64,000 bases of DNA, from assembly GCA_017506865.1 (NCBI GenBank), contig JAFCMP010000346.1, forward strand, positions 1 to 64,000, read 5' to 3'. Below the pieces are notes generated by a model that saw nothing but the letters and a program-made list of their open reading frames with translations, was not told the origin of the DNA and ran no database searches. This DNA is from Tribonema minus (lineage: Eukaryota > Sar > Xanthophyceae > Tribonematales > Tribonemataceae). Made by a program: the position numbers and the translations under genes. Below, in pieces: positions 43,801-55,800 of this stretch (position 1 is its first letter; every line of letters begins with the position of its first letter).

Positions 43801-46800
43801 GCCCGCTCACTGCTGCCGCCGCCACCAAAGTTTTCGCATTCATCCCAAGCGCGTTCTGGTGATCTGCTCATGGTAAATACTCATGAATTGTACTTGCAAA
43901 TCACGACTTTACAAATCAAGACTTTTTCAGAGCAACTCCGCGCCTGCTGCGCACCCCAGGTCGACGCGCTGCGCGTGGCGAAGCTCGACAAGGTCTACCA
44001 CGGCCTCAACTGCCTGGGCAGCGTGCCGTGGCGCGTCAACGACGAGGTGTACGCCATAGCCAAGGAGGTGCGTCAGCGCGTGAAGTTGGTGTTGGAGTAT
44101 ACTGCAGTCGACGTATGATGTACCGCCGTGGCACTCTCTGGTTGCCTCAAGTTGTCTTGAAACTCTCTGGTTGCCTCAAGTTTGTCTTGAAGTAGCCATT
44201 GAAGTTGATGGGATGATGTGACGCCAGCACCCTGGTGCCCTGTTGGCATCATTGGTAAAGGCCGCACAGAGCAGAGCTCACTGTGCTGCTTTGTTGGCAT
44301 TGCCCCGTGGGCTTTTGAACTCCAATTCCAACTCACATCACCGCCTCTTCGGCTGCCGATAACTCAAGACTGGTGTTGGTGTTCTCTGCACACAAATGCC
44401 CACCAAGCGACTTCTTGGCATGCTGCCTCAGCATCGAAACTCTACTTCAAATCACATGTAACGCCCCCTCCTGGTGCCCTCTACTCTTGCGCCATGCAGG
44501 CATGGGATCGAAAACTGACAATAGGGGAGCTGCCCCCCCAGGAGGACCTCCCTGTCCCCCCCATGCCAAAGACGAAGATGTACAAGAAGGGGTCATCACG
44601 GAAGGGGAAGGGCGGCGCAGAGGTGGACAACACGGTGAGTCTCCTTGTCCATCAGTTCTGAGGTACCAGTTGAAGTACCAGTTGAAGTATGCACGTCACG
44701 GAAAGCTGCACCATGTCAGGCTGGCGCGACCGCAGGCGCGCCAAGCAATGTATCGCATAGTTGAAGTACCAGTTGAAGTATACATTCACGGGAGGCAGCG
44801 CAAGCTAGGGGGCGCACGACGGCAGGCGCGCCATGCAGTGCATCCCGCGCGCTCCATGCGCAGCGGCGTTTATGGTGGAGGCGCGATGCGCGGCACAGTC
44901 TCTTCTACCAACACACCCAAACACGCGTACACACACACACTCCCCCCCCCCCCCCCCCCCCCCATTCATGCACAGCCCCTCACCCCCGCGGAGCATGCCA
45001 GGTGGCGCGAGAATGAAATCGCGCGCCTCGCGCACGCACTTCAACTTCAAACTGCTCAGCCCATTCTCTTCTGCAAACACACACACACACGCACAGTCTC
45101 CGCGGCTGTGTTGGCTCACCCCCCCCCCCCCCCCCCCCGTTTGCAGCCCCCTACCCCCGCAGAGCACGCCAAGTGGCGCCAGAACAAGATCGCGCGCCTC
45201 GCGCACGCACTTAAACTGCTCAGCGCATTCTCTTCTGCAAACACTCCCTGGCTGCATTGACTCACACACCCCCCTGCCTCCTAAATGCGCGCGCAGCCCC
45301 CCACCCCCGTGGAGCACGCCAGGTGGCGCGAGAACGAGATCGCGCGCCTCGCGCACGCACTTTAACCTCAAACTGCTCAGCCCATTCTCTTCTGCAAACA
45401 CACACACACAAACACACTCCCTCGCTGCGTTGGCTCACAGCGCCCCCTCCCCCCCCCTTTGCAGCCCCCCACGCCCGCGGAGCACGCCAGGTGGTGCGAG
45501 AACGAGATCGCGCGCCTCGCGGACGCGCTTAAACTGCTCACCTGTTCTGTTCTGGGAACATACACACACACACACTCCACAGCTGCGCTGGCTCACAACC
45601 CCCCTCCCCCCTCCATTCATGCGCAGCCCCCCACCCCCGCGGAGCACGCCAGGTGGCGCGACAACGAGATTGCGCGCCTCGCGCACATGCCCCAACTCCA
45701 CATAGCTCCCACTATCTTCTTCTGCAAAACACACACACACAAACCACCGCGACTGCGTTGGCTCACAACTCCCCCCCCCCCCGTACATTTGCAGCCCCCC
45801 ACCCCCGAAGAGCACGCCAGGTGGCGCGAGAACGAGATCGCGCGCCTCGCGCATGCACGCGCCCTCCAGCTCAACCTGGACCGCCACTCGCTGCGCAGCG
45901 ACCTGCGCATCAAGATGCGCATCGCGGAGCGCTTTGCGGGGCGCGACATGTACTTCCCGTACAACCTCGACTTCCGCGGCCGCGCGTACCCCGTGCCCCC
46001 CAATCTCAACCACATGGGCAACGACTTCTGCCGCGGCGTGCTCACGTTCGCGCGCACGCGCCCGCTCGGCGCGCGCGGCCTCTACTGGCTCAAGGTCCAG
46101 GTGCGATCCGCGCCTAGCAACTTGAACTTGAGAAACCTTAACCACACGAGCCGATTTTTCTATGTTGCGGCGTGCTCACATTTTACGCATGCGCACGCGC
46201 GGCCCGTACTGGCTCAAGGTCAAGGTGCGATCTGCGGTTCTGCTTGCCGTTGATAACTTGAACATGAGAAACGCATTGGCCAAATCCTGTGTTGCGGCGT
46301 GCTCACCCGCTCGGCGCACGCGGCCTGTACTGGCTCAAGGTCCAGGTGCGGTGACAGTTGAAGAACTCTAGAAAGCTCAACTGCATGAGCCAGATTCTGT
46401 ACTGTCGGCGTGCTCACGTCATTGCGCGCACCGCGGTTCGGGGCATGCAGCCTGCACTGGTCCACATCTCACGTACGCGCCGCGTGCGGCTACTCGAGGC
46501 GTGCATTCAACTTGAACTTTAGGAAGCTCAAACCATATGAGCACTGTCTTTCGCTGCACGTGCTGAGGATCATGTGCGCAGGCCCGCTCGGGCTCTGACG
46601 CGTGCTGCTTGTGCGGCTCTCAATTGCGTGCACATGCATGTGCATGGACCTGAACCTTACAAACTTACTGCGCGCGCCGTACCCTAACCCGAACCCTAGT
46701 TGCGCTCATGCTGACCGCTCTGACCCTGGTCTCCATAGGCCACGAGCCTCTTTGACGAGGACAGGCTGAGCTTCGATGAGCGCGCCGCATATGCGGACAT

Positions 46801-49800
46801 AGACACCATCTGACGCACCGCAGACCGTCCAACGCCAGCCAAATCTCATCCAATATCACTGCCAGCTCTAACCCTATCATGAACATACCCTAACCCTAAT
46901 CGCGACCATCTGACTCTGGACTCCGCAGGCTGCGAGCCTCTTTGGCGAAGACAAGCTGAGCTTCGACGTGCGCGCTGCCTATGCGGACGCGCGCACATGG
47001 ACGCCATCCGTTGCACTGCAGATATACGCGCGACGCCAGCCGCGTTGCATCTGATTATTATAAATGCCAACTTCAACCCTATCATCAACATACCTCAACT
47101 GCTATCGTGCCGCGCTGACCCTGGTCTCCGCAGGCCGCGAGCCTCTTTGGCGAGGACAAGCTGAGCTTCGACGAACGCGCCGCGTATGCGGACGCGCACA
47201 TGGACGCCATCAGGCGCTCCGCGGAGGACCCCCTGGGCGACGGCAACGACTGGTGGATCCGCGCCGACTCGCCGTGGCAGTGCCTCGCCACGTGCAAGGA
47301 GCTGATCGCTGCCATCGACAGGTGCTATCTCTAACCCTAGATGGGCTTGTGATGCGTTTGCAAGCGGTCTGCGGCAGGTGCTGACCCTTACCCTGAAAGC
47401 GCACGTTATGTGCATTTGTAAGTGGTTTGCCGCGTGCAAGGAGCTGATCGCTGCCACCGACAGGTGCGCCGGCACATGGACGTGTAGCTGGCACAGCTTT
47501 CGATGCCTGTGTACATGATTTTCGGAAGGGCGCGTGATGCGTTTGCGCATGGCCAGCCGCGTGCGAAGAGCAACGACTTGTGGATCCGCGCCGACTCGCC
47601 GTGGCAGTGCCTCGCCACGTGCAAGGAGCTCATCGCAGGCATCGGCAGGTGCAGCCACTTAGGTGGCACAGCTTCTGGTGCCTGTGCACATTGTTGCTAA
47701 ATCGGCGCGTGATGCGTCTGCAAGTGGACTGCCATGCGCAAGGAACTCGCTGCCATCGACAGGTGCTATCGTGATGCATTTGCCAGTGGGCAAGGAGCTG
47801 ATCGCTGCCACCGACAGGTGCGAACGCTAACCCTAGAAGGGCACGTCATGCATTTGCATGTGGTCTGCTGCCGCGTGCAAGGAGCTGATCGCTGCCACCG
47901 ACAGGTGCAAACGCTAACCCTAGAAGGGCACGTCATGCATTTGCAAGTGGTCTGCCGCGTGCGCGGAGCTGATCGCTGCCACCGACAGGTGCGGCGCGGC
48001 GCACGGCCACGCGCAGCTGGCACAGCTTCCGATGCCTGTGCACATGCTTGAAAGCGCCAATGGTGCTCCTGCAGCTGACCTGCCACGTGCAAGGATTGCT
48101 GCCGTCTGAGACTGTGCCTCTGGCACTGCATATCGCGGAGGCTTCAGTGGCAGTGCTCCGCTTGGGCGGTACGGTGTACCACGAGCGTTGTCACGCATGG
48201 CGGTTTTCCCAGCAACACGCCCGCGGCTTGGGTCGCACTCCCTGCCTTCCCTCTCCTCAATCAAATCGAAGCAATCTATCTAACTTTGATCTCCTGTCCA
48301 ACGAAAGCAATTCTATTTGTCTTTGATCTCCCCCCCCCTCGCCCCCCCTCCTGCCCCCTGCCCCCATGGCTGTCCTTGCCGCCCCCATGCAGCGGCGACC
48401 CGAAGACCTTTGAGTCACGCCTGCCCGTGCACCAAGACGGCACGTGCAACGGGCTGCAGCACTACGCGGCGCTCGGGCGCGACGCCGCAGGCGGCGAGCA
48501 GGCAAGGCAGTGCTCAGAGTAACTTCATGTTCAACTTCAACTCTCACATCTCATCAGTTACAGAGGCCTGCCGGCTAGCGCTTCGCTGCAGCAGTGGGGT
48601 CCGTCTTGCTGCTCTGAATCAAATGAGTGGAGATGCACGCGGCGGCTGCTCTACGCCAAGGGTTGGTGTTAGGGCTGGGATCAGGTTTGCAAGACATGCG
48701 CGCGCTCTTCGGGCCTGTTCTCCATTTCTCCACTGGATCCATGCAGCTAGCGTGCCCCGCCATCTGTGCGCGTTCACTGCCGGACAGATGGCAATGATTG
48801 GCGGGGTTGCCCGCACACCCGCGGCAGTGCTCTGATGGTGGTGATGCTCCACAGGTCTGTGTGCGACGGAGGTCCCTCTCACCGCTTCATCAACAAGTCA
48901 CTTGCATTTTCCTTTCATGTTGCACTTCGACTGTCAAGTTGAACACACGTGAGCGACATCGATCACCAAGTGCCCGCCCACACGTGCACCAATGGCCCAC
49001 AGTTCGTTGCGTAATCACTCTGATGACGGCCCTCTCGTTTCGATGCTGCAACCTCACCACCGAGCGACCCGATAACCGCAATGAACGTACCTTCTTACCG
49101 TTGCAGGTTAAGCTCCTGCTCGGCGCACGTCTCCTCGGGCAGTGTACGGCAGTAGCCAGGCTATGACGTGCAATTGCACTGTCGACGAATCCCCGTGGAC
49201 TGCTGCAGCGGCCTCACCTGCAGCGTCGTCCTACTCGACAACCATGGTCAACGTAAACTCGCTACTGTTTGAGCGTCGTACTGATTGAAATATACAATCA
49301 ACGTAAAATCATACCAGTGCAGGTCAACCTCCTGCTCTTATCCTGACTGATCATCGCAATCATTATCGCAATCGACGTAAGCCTCCTGCCCGGCGACCGC
49401 CCGCATGACGTTTGTTCGGGCGTGTGCGCCAGACCAAAACGCAATCATAGCCCCACCTACAGCGTCGTCCTAATCGACAATCCTTATTGACGGTTACAAT
49501 TCATGTAAACTTCACCTGTTTCAGGTGAACCTCCTGCCCGGCGACCGCCCGCGCGACGTCTACTCGGGCGTGTGCAAGCTCGTCGCTGCGGAGGTGCAGC
49601 GCGCCGCAGACTGCGAGCTGCCCGCAGACGCCACCACGGAGGAGCAGCTCGCCCACGAGTACGCGCGCATGCTGGTCGGCATTGTCGACCGCAAGGTGAA
49701 GTTTGGTTGGCAGCAAGTTGAAGTTTTGGGACGTGGCGTCAGCGAAGATATTTTGAAGTGTGGCACTGTGGACCTGAAGATGATTGGCTCGCAGCGCGAT

Positions 49801-51311
49801 GACGGCATGCGCATGCTGGTCGGCATCGTGGACCGCAAGGTGAAGTTGCGAAGTTTCTAGTTCAAGTTCTGAACATGGCTTCTCTTGTCGGCGAGGAAGT
49901 TTGAAGCTCGGCATTGGTGGACCGTGAGGTGAAGTTTGGCTGGCGGCAAGACGAAGTTATGCGCATCATGTTTCGGTTCGACACTGAGCGCGTGTGACTT
50001 GGACTTGAGCTGTCTACCGCAAGACGAATGATTGCAGGCAGCAAATGATTGCTGGCAGCAGGGCGAGGGCCTGCCAGTGTCATATTGTATTGCTGCGGTC
50101 GGGGCTAGCAGGTGCTCTCGCGCTCGTGCCGTTGGCGCAATGCACGTGGCGCCGCTGCACAGCCCCCCGTGGCGCTGCTATCCGCACGCGACAGAGCGTT
50201 GACTTAGTACATAAAACAGGGGGTGTATGTGCCCATGTGGCTGGAGCCGATGCACCCAATGCCGTCTTCCTGCGTCGCGCCCCAACTTACCTGCATGCGG
50301 CGCGCAAAACGCCGTGCAGTGCGCCGTCTGTTCGCGCTTGCATGGGTGTCTGTAGCCGTGGCTTCAAATGCCGCAACAGCTATCTGCAAATTCATAGCGC
50401 CACGACCTTTGTCCCCGAACGCGCACGCACATGCACCGGCGAGAGTGCACTGCGCGGGAAGCACTTCCAACGCGGCAGCCGCCCCCTCAACCCCGTGACG
50501 CTCCATCCATCGCCCCCCCCCCCCCCCCCCTCCTGCCTCTGAGCACTGCCCCCCCCCCCCCCCCCCCTTCTTTCCCCTCTCCCAGGTCGTGAAGCAGACG
50601 GTCATGACGAGCGTGTACGGCGTGACGTTCATCGGCGCGCGCAGCCAGATCCAGGCGCGCCTCGAGGAGCGCCTCGCGCTCGACACGTGCGCGGACGCCG
50701 CCGCCGTCGAGGCGCGCGCCGCCGCAATCCGCGGCTGCGCCAACTACCTGGCGTCGCTCACCATGGGCGCGCTGTCGGGGCTGTTCTCGGAGGCGCGCGC
50801 GATCATGGACTGGCTCGCGACGCTCGCGCGCATTGTCGCGCAGCAGGGGCAGCCCATGGCGTGGGTGACGCCGCTGGGGCTCCCCGTCGTGCAGCCGTAC
50901 CGCCGCGGCGGCGACTTCACCATCAAGACGCTGCTGCAGTCGGTGACGCTCAGCGGCGCGGGCGACGACGCCGCGCTGCCCGTGGAGGCGGCGCGGCAGC
51001 GCTCGGCGTTCCCGCCGAACTTCGTCCACTCGCTCGACTCGACGCACATGCTCATGACGGCGGCGGCGATGGACGCGCGCGGCATCCCCTTCGCCGCCGT
51101 CCACGACTCGTACTGGTGCCACGCGGGGCACGTCGACGTCATGAACGCCGCGCTGCGCGACACCTTCGTTGAGCTGTACTCGCGCCCGATCCTCGAGGAC
51201 CTGCACGCGTCGCTCACGGCGCGCTTCCCGGACGTGAAGTTCCCGCGCGTGCCGCCGCGCGGCGCGCTCGACGTCGGCGCCGTGCGCGACAGCGCGTACT
51301 TCTTCAACTAG
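37818..51311 (+). CDS. Organellar single-subunit (T7-like) DNA-directed RNA polymerase, probably mitochondrial
   Basis: Thirteen exons: 37818..38927, 39927..40044, 40592..40638, 41109..41201, 41777..41898, 42825..42882, 43960..44067, 44500..44634, 45795..46100, 47134..47321, 48393..48501, 49525..49695, 50586..51311. They give 1096 residues. The N-terminus is Arg/Ser/Ala-rich without acids and ends near RRRFYHQL, a typical mitochondrial presequence. The catalytic part has [63 protein letters not shown] (first catalytic Asp), [12 protein letters not shown] (motif B Lys and Tyr) and AVHDSYW (second catalytic Asp), and it ends in FFN as this family usually does. It would transcribe the mitochondrial genome. 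The least certain joint is exons 2-3 (47-bp exon, donor GTAATT). Intron 11 begins with GC rather than GT. Many introns carry junction copies, and exon 5 has a rival copy. Confidence 0.93.
40168..40215 (+). repeat. Copy of polymerase exon 2, 3' end
   Basis: GGGGGCGGTGCTGGT followed by GACACGGCCAGGGTGGTT-like sequence matches the real exon end and donor at about 40003-40046, with a deletion. Confidence 0.75.
40251..40410 (+). repeat. Tandem duplication of about 80 bp
   Basis: TCTCGCTTGCG(T/C)TTATGCGC through GCGTCGACGG and GCTGCTGCG occurs twice back to back with only a few differences. It derives from intron 2 sequence resembling about 40088-40140 and is non-coding. Confidence 0.9.
40798..41108 (+). 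repeat. Copies of polymerase exon 4, 5' end with acceptors
   Basis: CTGCAGGTGACACCGGAGGC is the real boundary (41108/41109). Versions recur at about 40801 (GCAGGTGCCGCTGGAGGCGA), 40862, 40959 (GCAGGCGACGCCGGAGGCGA) and 41035. Spacers share CTACCTTGCCCCC and TACATAC motifs. Confidence 0.9.
41202..41525 (+). repeat. Copies of polymerase exon 4, 3' end with donors
   Basis: AACAAGAAGCTGGTGAGAGA at the real junction recurs at about 41299-41320. Decayed forms are at about 41408 (GAGCTGGTGAGAGGCAAG) and 41508 (GAGCAGCTGGTCAG). Each is followed by a TTGAAGTT-rich spacer. Confidence 0.88.
41975..42500 (+). repeat. Four copies of polymerase exon 5, 3' end with donors
   Basis: Copies at about 41978-42033, 42133-42193, 42268-42328 and 42450-42500 each repeat the [18 protein letters not shown] block and GTGCGTCCGG or a similar donor. 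The first copy encodes [14 protein letters not shown], with the Pro-Pro usual for the family, whereas the exon used in the model has Lys-Pro. Later copies have frameshifts or substitutions. Confidence 0.9.
43161..43188 (+). repeat. Interstitial telomere-like array
   Basis: Four TTAGGG units in polymerase intron 6. An opposite-strand array (CCCTAA units) lies about 560 bases upstream at 42601-42618, in intron 5. Confidence 0.88.
44965..45794 (+). repeat. Five upstream copies of polymerase exon 9, 5' end with acceptors
   Basis: CCCCCCACCCC(C)GCGGAGCACGCC and then AGGTGGCGCGAGAACGAGAT, preceded by a C-tract and a GCAG acceptor, recur at about 44977, 45148, 45294, 45464 and 45626 before the real exon at 45795. 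Each copy encodes a version of [16 protein letters not shown] and then switches to the same intron tail (CTGCTCA, TTCTCTTCTGCAAACACACA). The period is about 160-170 bases. Confidence 0.95.
46180..46355 (+). repeat. Two copies of polymerase exon 9, 3' end with donors
   Basis: TACTGGCTCAAGGTC(C/A)AGGT and GCGA or GCGG recur at about 46207-46232 and 46327-46352, after the real end at 46100. Each is followed by a TTGAACTTGAGAAAC-like spacer. Confidence 0.9.
46735..47133 (+). repeat. Two copies of polymerase exon 10, 5' end with acceptors
   Basis: About 46737-46812 ([20 protein letters not shown]) and about 46928-47000 ([20 protein letters not shown]) precede the real exon at 47134. Each sits behind CTGGTCTCC(A/G)(T/C)AGG-type acceptors and a CCCTAA-type stretch. 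Confidence 0.93.
47430..48105 (+). repeat. Serial copies of polymerase exon 10, 3' end with donors
   Basis: TGCAAGGAGCTGATCGCTGC and CACCGACAGGTGCG-type ends recur at about 47437, 47565-47650 (long copy with [17 protein letters not shown]), 47738, 47789, 47876 and 47957, with a trace at 48085. Spacers contain CTAACCCTAGA and GGGCACGTCATGCATTTGCA, and the units near 47820-47990 are almost identical. Confidence 0.93.
49105..49435 (+). repeat. Copies of polymerase exon 12, 5' end with acceptors
   Basis: GCAGGTTAAGCTCCTGCTCG (about 49105), GCAGGTCAACCTCCTGCTC (about 49319) and GTAAGCCTCCTGCCCGGCGA (about 49377, running on through the next 35 bases) precede the real exon at 49525. Confidence 0.85.
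49800..49940 (+). repeat. Copies of polymerase exon 12, 3' end with donors
   Basis: ATGCTGGTCGGCATCGTGGA, CCGCAAG and GTGAAGTTG recur at about 49812-49848, and a decayed copy (GTGGACCGTGAGGTGAAGTT) at about 49917. The real junction is 49695/49696. Confidence 0.9.
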
Positions 51312-52816
51312 CTAGTTCAATGGAGAAAAACAAAGGTGCACGGGGTGACACACCGCATGCGCGCGTGCGGCGGCAGCGCCCCGCTTCCCCTCTATGAATG
51401 GAATCTGTGCTCTGCGAGTGTGCTAGCTGGTGTGTTTTTCATGTTTTCTGCCCATGCTGCCCCCCGGCGCCGTGCCCGACAGCCCATACTTCTTCAACTA
51501 GCTAGCGAATTTGAACAAGGGGGTGCGAGAGGGGGTGGCGCACTGCATGCGCACGCGGCGGCAGCGCCCCGCTGCCCGCCTGTGTGAATGAAGTCTATGC
51601 GCTCTGTGACTGTGTTGGTTTTTCCTGCCCATGTTGTCCCCCCCCCCCCCCCCGCCACGCATTTTAGCCTGGCGCCTGATGGGAGCTCTGTTGTTGGTGG
51701 CGTTCTCCATGAATGTTCATTACTTGCAGTTGAAATTTGCAGCCCTCGTGTGTTTGAGCGGTGGCCTCTGGTGCCCCCCATCCCCTTGAGGGCAGGCGGA
51801 AGGCCCAGCTGATGTTGTGCTGCCGCTGCTCACACGGCACACACGGAGCGATACATGCCCCGAAGGTGACAAGCTTCGTCGCTCGCATGGCATGTCTTGC
51901 ACGAGCGGTCACCATTGTGATGGACTTGACAGTATGATGAGATTTGTTCTGGCTCTGGCGCTTGATGCTCGTGTTTTGCACCATGTGCTTGTCAAGTGCT
52001 GTGCGCGCACTGTTGACAGCGATATACATGTGACAGGTACCTTCCCATTCCTACTGTTGTGTGGCTACATCAAAACGGACAAGGTACTGGTGGACCTGCA
52101 AACGCCTCCAGAATGATCATTGTTCCGAACACATGCTGGACGCCAGCGGCAGCGATTGCACACAAATGGCGTATGAGCAATGAACACGCGCGCGAGCTCG
52201 CAAACCAATCGCGACTCACACCAACAAGAGGTGAAGCGCGAGTCACGGTGCAGGTTAACCAGACGCACATGGTCTCAGTCTTGAAACAAAGGTGCGCCGG
52301 TGCTCGCTTTGCAACGACAAGCGATCTCTGCAGCAAGGACGTCAAGGCATGCCTGCAGCAAACGAGACCAATATCCCAGGATAGGCAGGCTGCCATCAAA
52401 TTTGTCTCATTGTGCGCAAAGATTCACAAAGCACATGGTGACGTGCGGCTGAAGGGGACACACGCGCCGTCTGTCTATGGTACTACCTAAAGCGCTCTCG
52501 CTCGCGCACGGGCGCGGGGGGGCGCGCCGTAATATCGCGCGCGCGTGCAACGCTCTGCATAACGACTCCAAGGGATCGCTGTCGCCGCGCACTGAATGGG
52601 GTGTGTGTAGTAGGGTACAGCTGCTGCGGCACACACATCCGACGGGCCTAAAGTGCCCTGCGGCATATCGAATCTCCGCTCTGCGGTGGCGCGCGGCGCC
52701 GCCGTCTCCATAACGCTGCTGCCGCGGGCAGCGCTGGCTCCCTCTCTCTGTCAGGTATCAAAATCCCTAATGTGTCCTCACTGTACGCACACGACACTCG
52801 TCTCTAGACCAATCTG
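51312..52816. other. Region between convergent polymerase and RBR ligase genes
   Basis: It contains the duplicated polymerase 3' end and a C-tract (about 51641-51653). The rest shows only short, unrecognised open frames. Confidence 0.5.
51465..51612 (+). repeat. Duplicate of the polymerase gene 3' end
   Basis: CCCGACAGC.CATACTTCTTCAACTAGCTAG, including the stop codon, returns here about 180 bases after the real one (51290-51430). Downstream sequence with CGGCGGCAGCGCCCCGCT and GAATG..TCTGTG is repeated too. The copy lacks the rest of the gene. Confidence 0.9.
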
Positions 52817-55800
52817 CTACGCGGCGCCCTGGCCCAACTCCACGTCGACCGTGCCATCAGCGAGAACGACATCCCCCACCGCCGCAGCGGCGCCCTTGGA
52901 GGCGGCGCCGACGTGGCGGCTGCCGCTGCCGCCGCTGCCGCTGCTGCTGCCGCCGCCGCCGCCGCCGCTGCCGCCGCCGCCGCCCCCACCGCCGCCGCCG
53001 CCGCCGCTGCTGCTGCGCGGCCTGGGCGTCTTTGGTGTCTTCGCCCCGAAGCCGCCATTGGCGGTGGCAGCGCTCACGCCCTTGCCGCCGCCCTGCGCCT
53101 TGGGCGTCTTGTCCGCAAAGCTCCTGCTTGACAGCGTGCGCGGCTTGTCGCTGCTGAGCGCTGCTGCTGCCGCTGCGCGCGCGTCCGGCGTCGCCGCCTC
53201 CGCCGCCTCTGCAATGTCGGTGGCGTCGTCGCTGATGCTGTCGAGGTCGCCGCCAGCGGCGGCGGCGGCGGCGGCGGCGGCGCGGCGGCACTTGGCGGCG
53301 CACTTGGCGGCGAAGCTCGCTGCGCAGGAGATGGCCATGCAGAGGCCTAGGATGAGGAGGATGGGCACGCCGATGGCGATGACGAAGGGCAGGAGGAGGA
53401 GCGCCATGACGACGTAGCCCCAGCCCGACATGCATCCGGAGAACACCTGTGGAACAGAGGGGGGAGGGGGGCGGGGGGGTACATGGAGGGGGGGGGGGGG
53501 GGGGGGGCTGAGCACAGGCACGCAAGACCTCCGGAATCACAGCCGGGGTTCTTCTGTGGAATATGAGTTTCTTTCACAGCCGGAGTCTCTATGTACTGTA
53601 GATGCACTCTTTGTTTCATTTCATACAGTACTTCAGCTAGGGTTGCCAAAACGGTATTATTGAAAAAATACGGTCAACGGTATTTGTAGCGTACACCATG
53701 CTGATCTTGACCACAGCTTTGGGTGCCCGGGCTTACTGTGCCAGACGCAAAAATGGTATCGAAGTTATCCAAAACCTCAATAGGCAGGAGTTTACGGTCA
53801 AATTACGGTACGATTTACGGAGTATATTTGCAAAAAAGGTACGGTTTTGGCAACCCTAACTTCAGCACAACCACTCCAATTCTGATGGCTTCACTTCCAA
53901 CGGCTGTCCAGTGCTAGTCGTATACCTGTGACCTTGTTCAACGATGACGGTGCCAATCACGACACTAATGGCAAAGGAAATGTGACGCCTATTACAAAAC
54001 TGCGCGCAAACTCATACGTGTCAAGGCATATAGATGCATGAACTCCATATTGTACACGAAGGCGGCGGAATTCTATCCAGACTTCTGGCCAGCGGTGCTG
54101 GCGACGCCGGCGGCGACAACAGCCATTAGCCAAAGGCCGGTGCATCAACACGCAGCCGCTAAGCAGCCGAATGAGCCCCGTTCCCCAAGGCCGGCGCGGC
54201 GGCGCGCAGCAGCAGCGCGCCGCAGCCGCCTCTGCAGCCAAACGGCAAACCCTAACCCTACCACTGTTCCCGACACTGCCGTGCTCAAGCGCGGCAGCAG
54301 CGCGCCGCAGCAGCCACTGTTGTGAATGCATGAGTGTACGTAAGTAATGAAAGAGTAGGGGGCGAATGGTTCATTGTCACCAGCAATGCACACCAAAATG
54401 GTGCCGGATGCATGTCTGGCAAATGTGGCTCCAAGGACTGCGTAGCAGAGTGTCCCTTGCGTGATGGTCAAACGGCAACGCGCACGTGGGGCACAACGCG
54501 CAGACGGAAGCGCACGACAACCACCAGCAGAAGGCCGGTGCGATGTTACGCAGCCGCTAAGCAGCTGAAGGCGAGACACTGTTGTCGAGGTCGACGCGGC
54601 GGCGCACAGCAGCAGCGCGCCGCGGCCGCCGCTGCAGCCAAACGGCAAACCCTAACCCTAGAACCCTAACCCGACACTGTTCTAGATGCCCGTGTGCCCA
54701 AGCGCGGCAGCAGCGCGCCGCGGCAACCAAACGGCAACGCACACAATGCGCACTAGTCGAAAGCGCACCTCCACGGGGCCCTGGCCGAACAGCGGCAGGC
54801 AGCAGCAGCACGCGACGCTCGCCACGAGCGTCAGCAGCAGCGCCGGGGGGCCTATGATGACGACCTGGATCAGGCTCAGCACGCGCAGGCACACGCGCGA
54901 GCGCCGCCCCGGCTGCGCGTCCTCCTGCATCTGCTGGTTCGGGCAGCCGGTGACGTTCCACCTGGCACGAAGGGGGGGGGGGGGGGCTTCAACTAGTCAG
55001 GCAGGGGTCATGCAAAGTCAATCTGACATTGTGAGGTCGAGTGTGAGAGGGTGTAGTCGGTGTGAGCCCCTCCTGCGACTGCTAGTTCGGGCAGCCGGCG
55101 ACGTTCCGCGTGGCGGGCGGGACGCGCGTGAGTAGAAACTTCAACATGTGACGTGCATACTTCAGGCACACTTCCTAACAAGAGAACGTGCGGGAGGCTG
55201 CCCTCGGCATGAGGCATGGCTGTGCCTCACGACTGTGCTCGTTCCTTCATCTGCTGGTTCGAGCACGCAGGGACGTGCCACCTGGCGCATAAACGACAAC
55301 GCCGCGGCGTTGTCCGGACGCGCCGCGGCCAGCGCGCATACGGTATGCACCGCTGGATAATGAACTGCGCCTGCCATGACTGCCGAGCACTTCAACGTTA
55401 TCAAGGATTGGTGATTGAACAGGTCAAGTACACAGAATCTGTCGCCACAGGCTCGTCAGTGTCACTTCAACGGCGCGCTCAGACCGCACATGCGCAAGTG
55501 TCTCACAACTTCAAGGGGGTGACTCACCACTCAAAGTGCCGCGGCAGCGCGCCCCCGTCCACCTTCCTCAAGCAGAGCCAGCAGAAGTGGGTGCCGCAGT
55601 TGTAGCACCTGCGGGAGGGACACATGACGCGCTGAGCACTGTGGCCTACTTCAATTTGGAATTATGCACATGCGTACTCGTTCATGTACCTTATACTTCT
55701 GTGTCAACACCTGGGATACGCAGCGGAATTCAACACATGCATATGAGCAGGTGCATACATGAGAGTCTATGGCATACAAAGAATGCCACCCGCCCCCACA

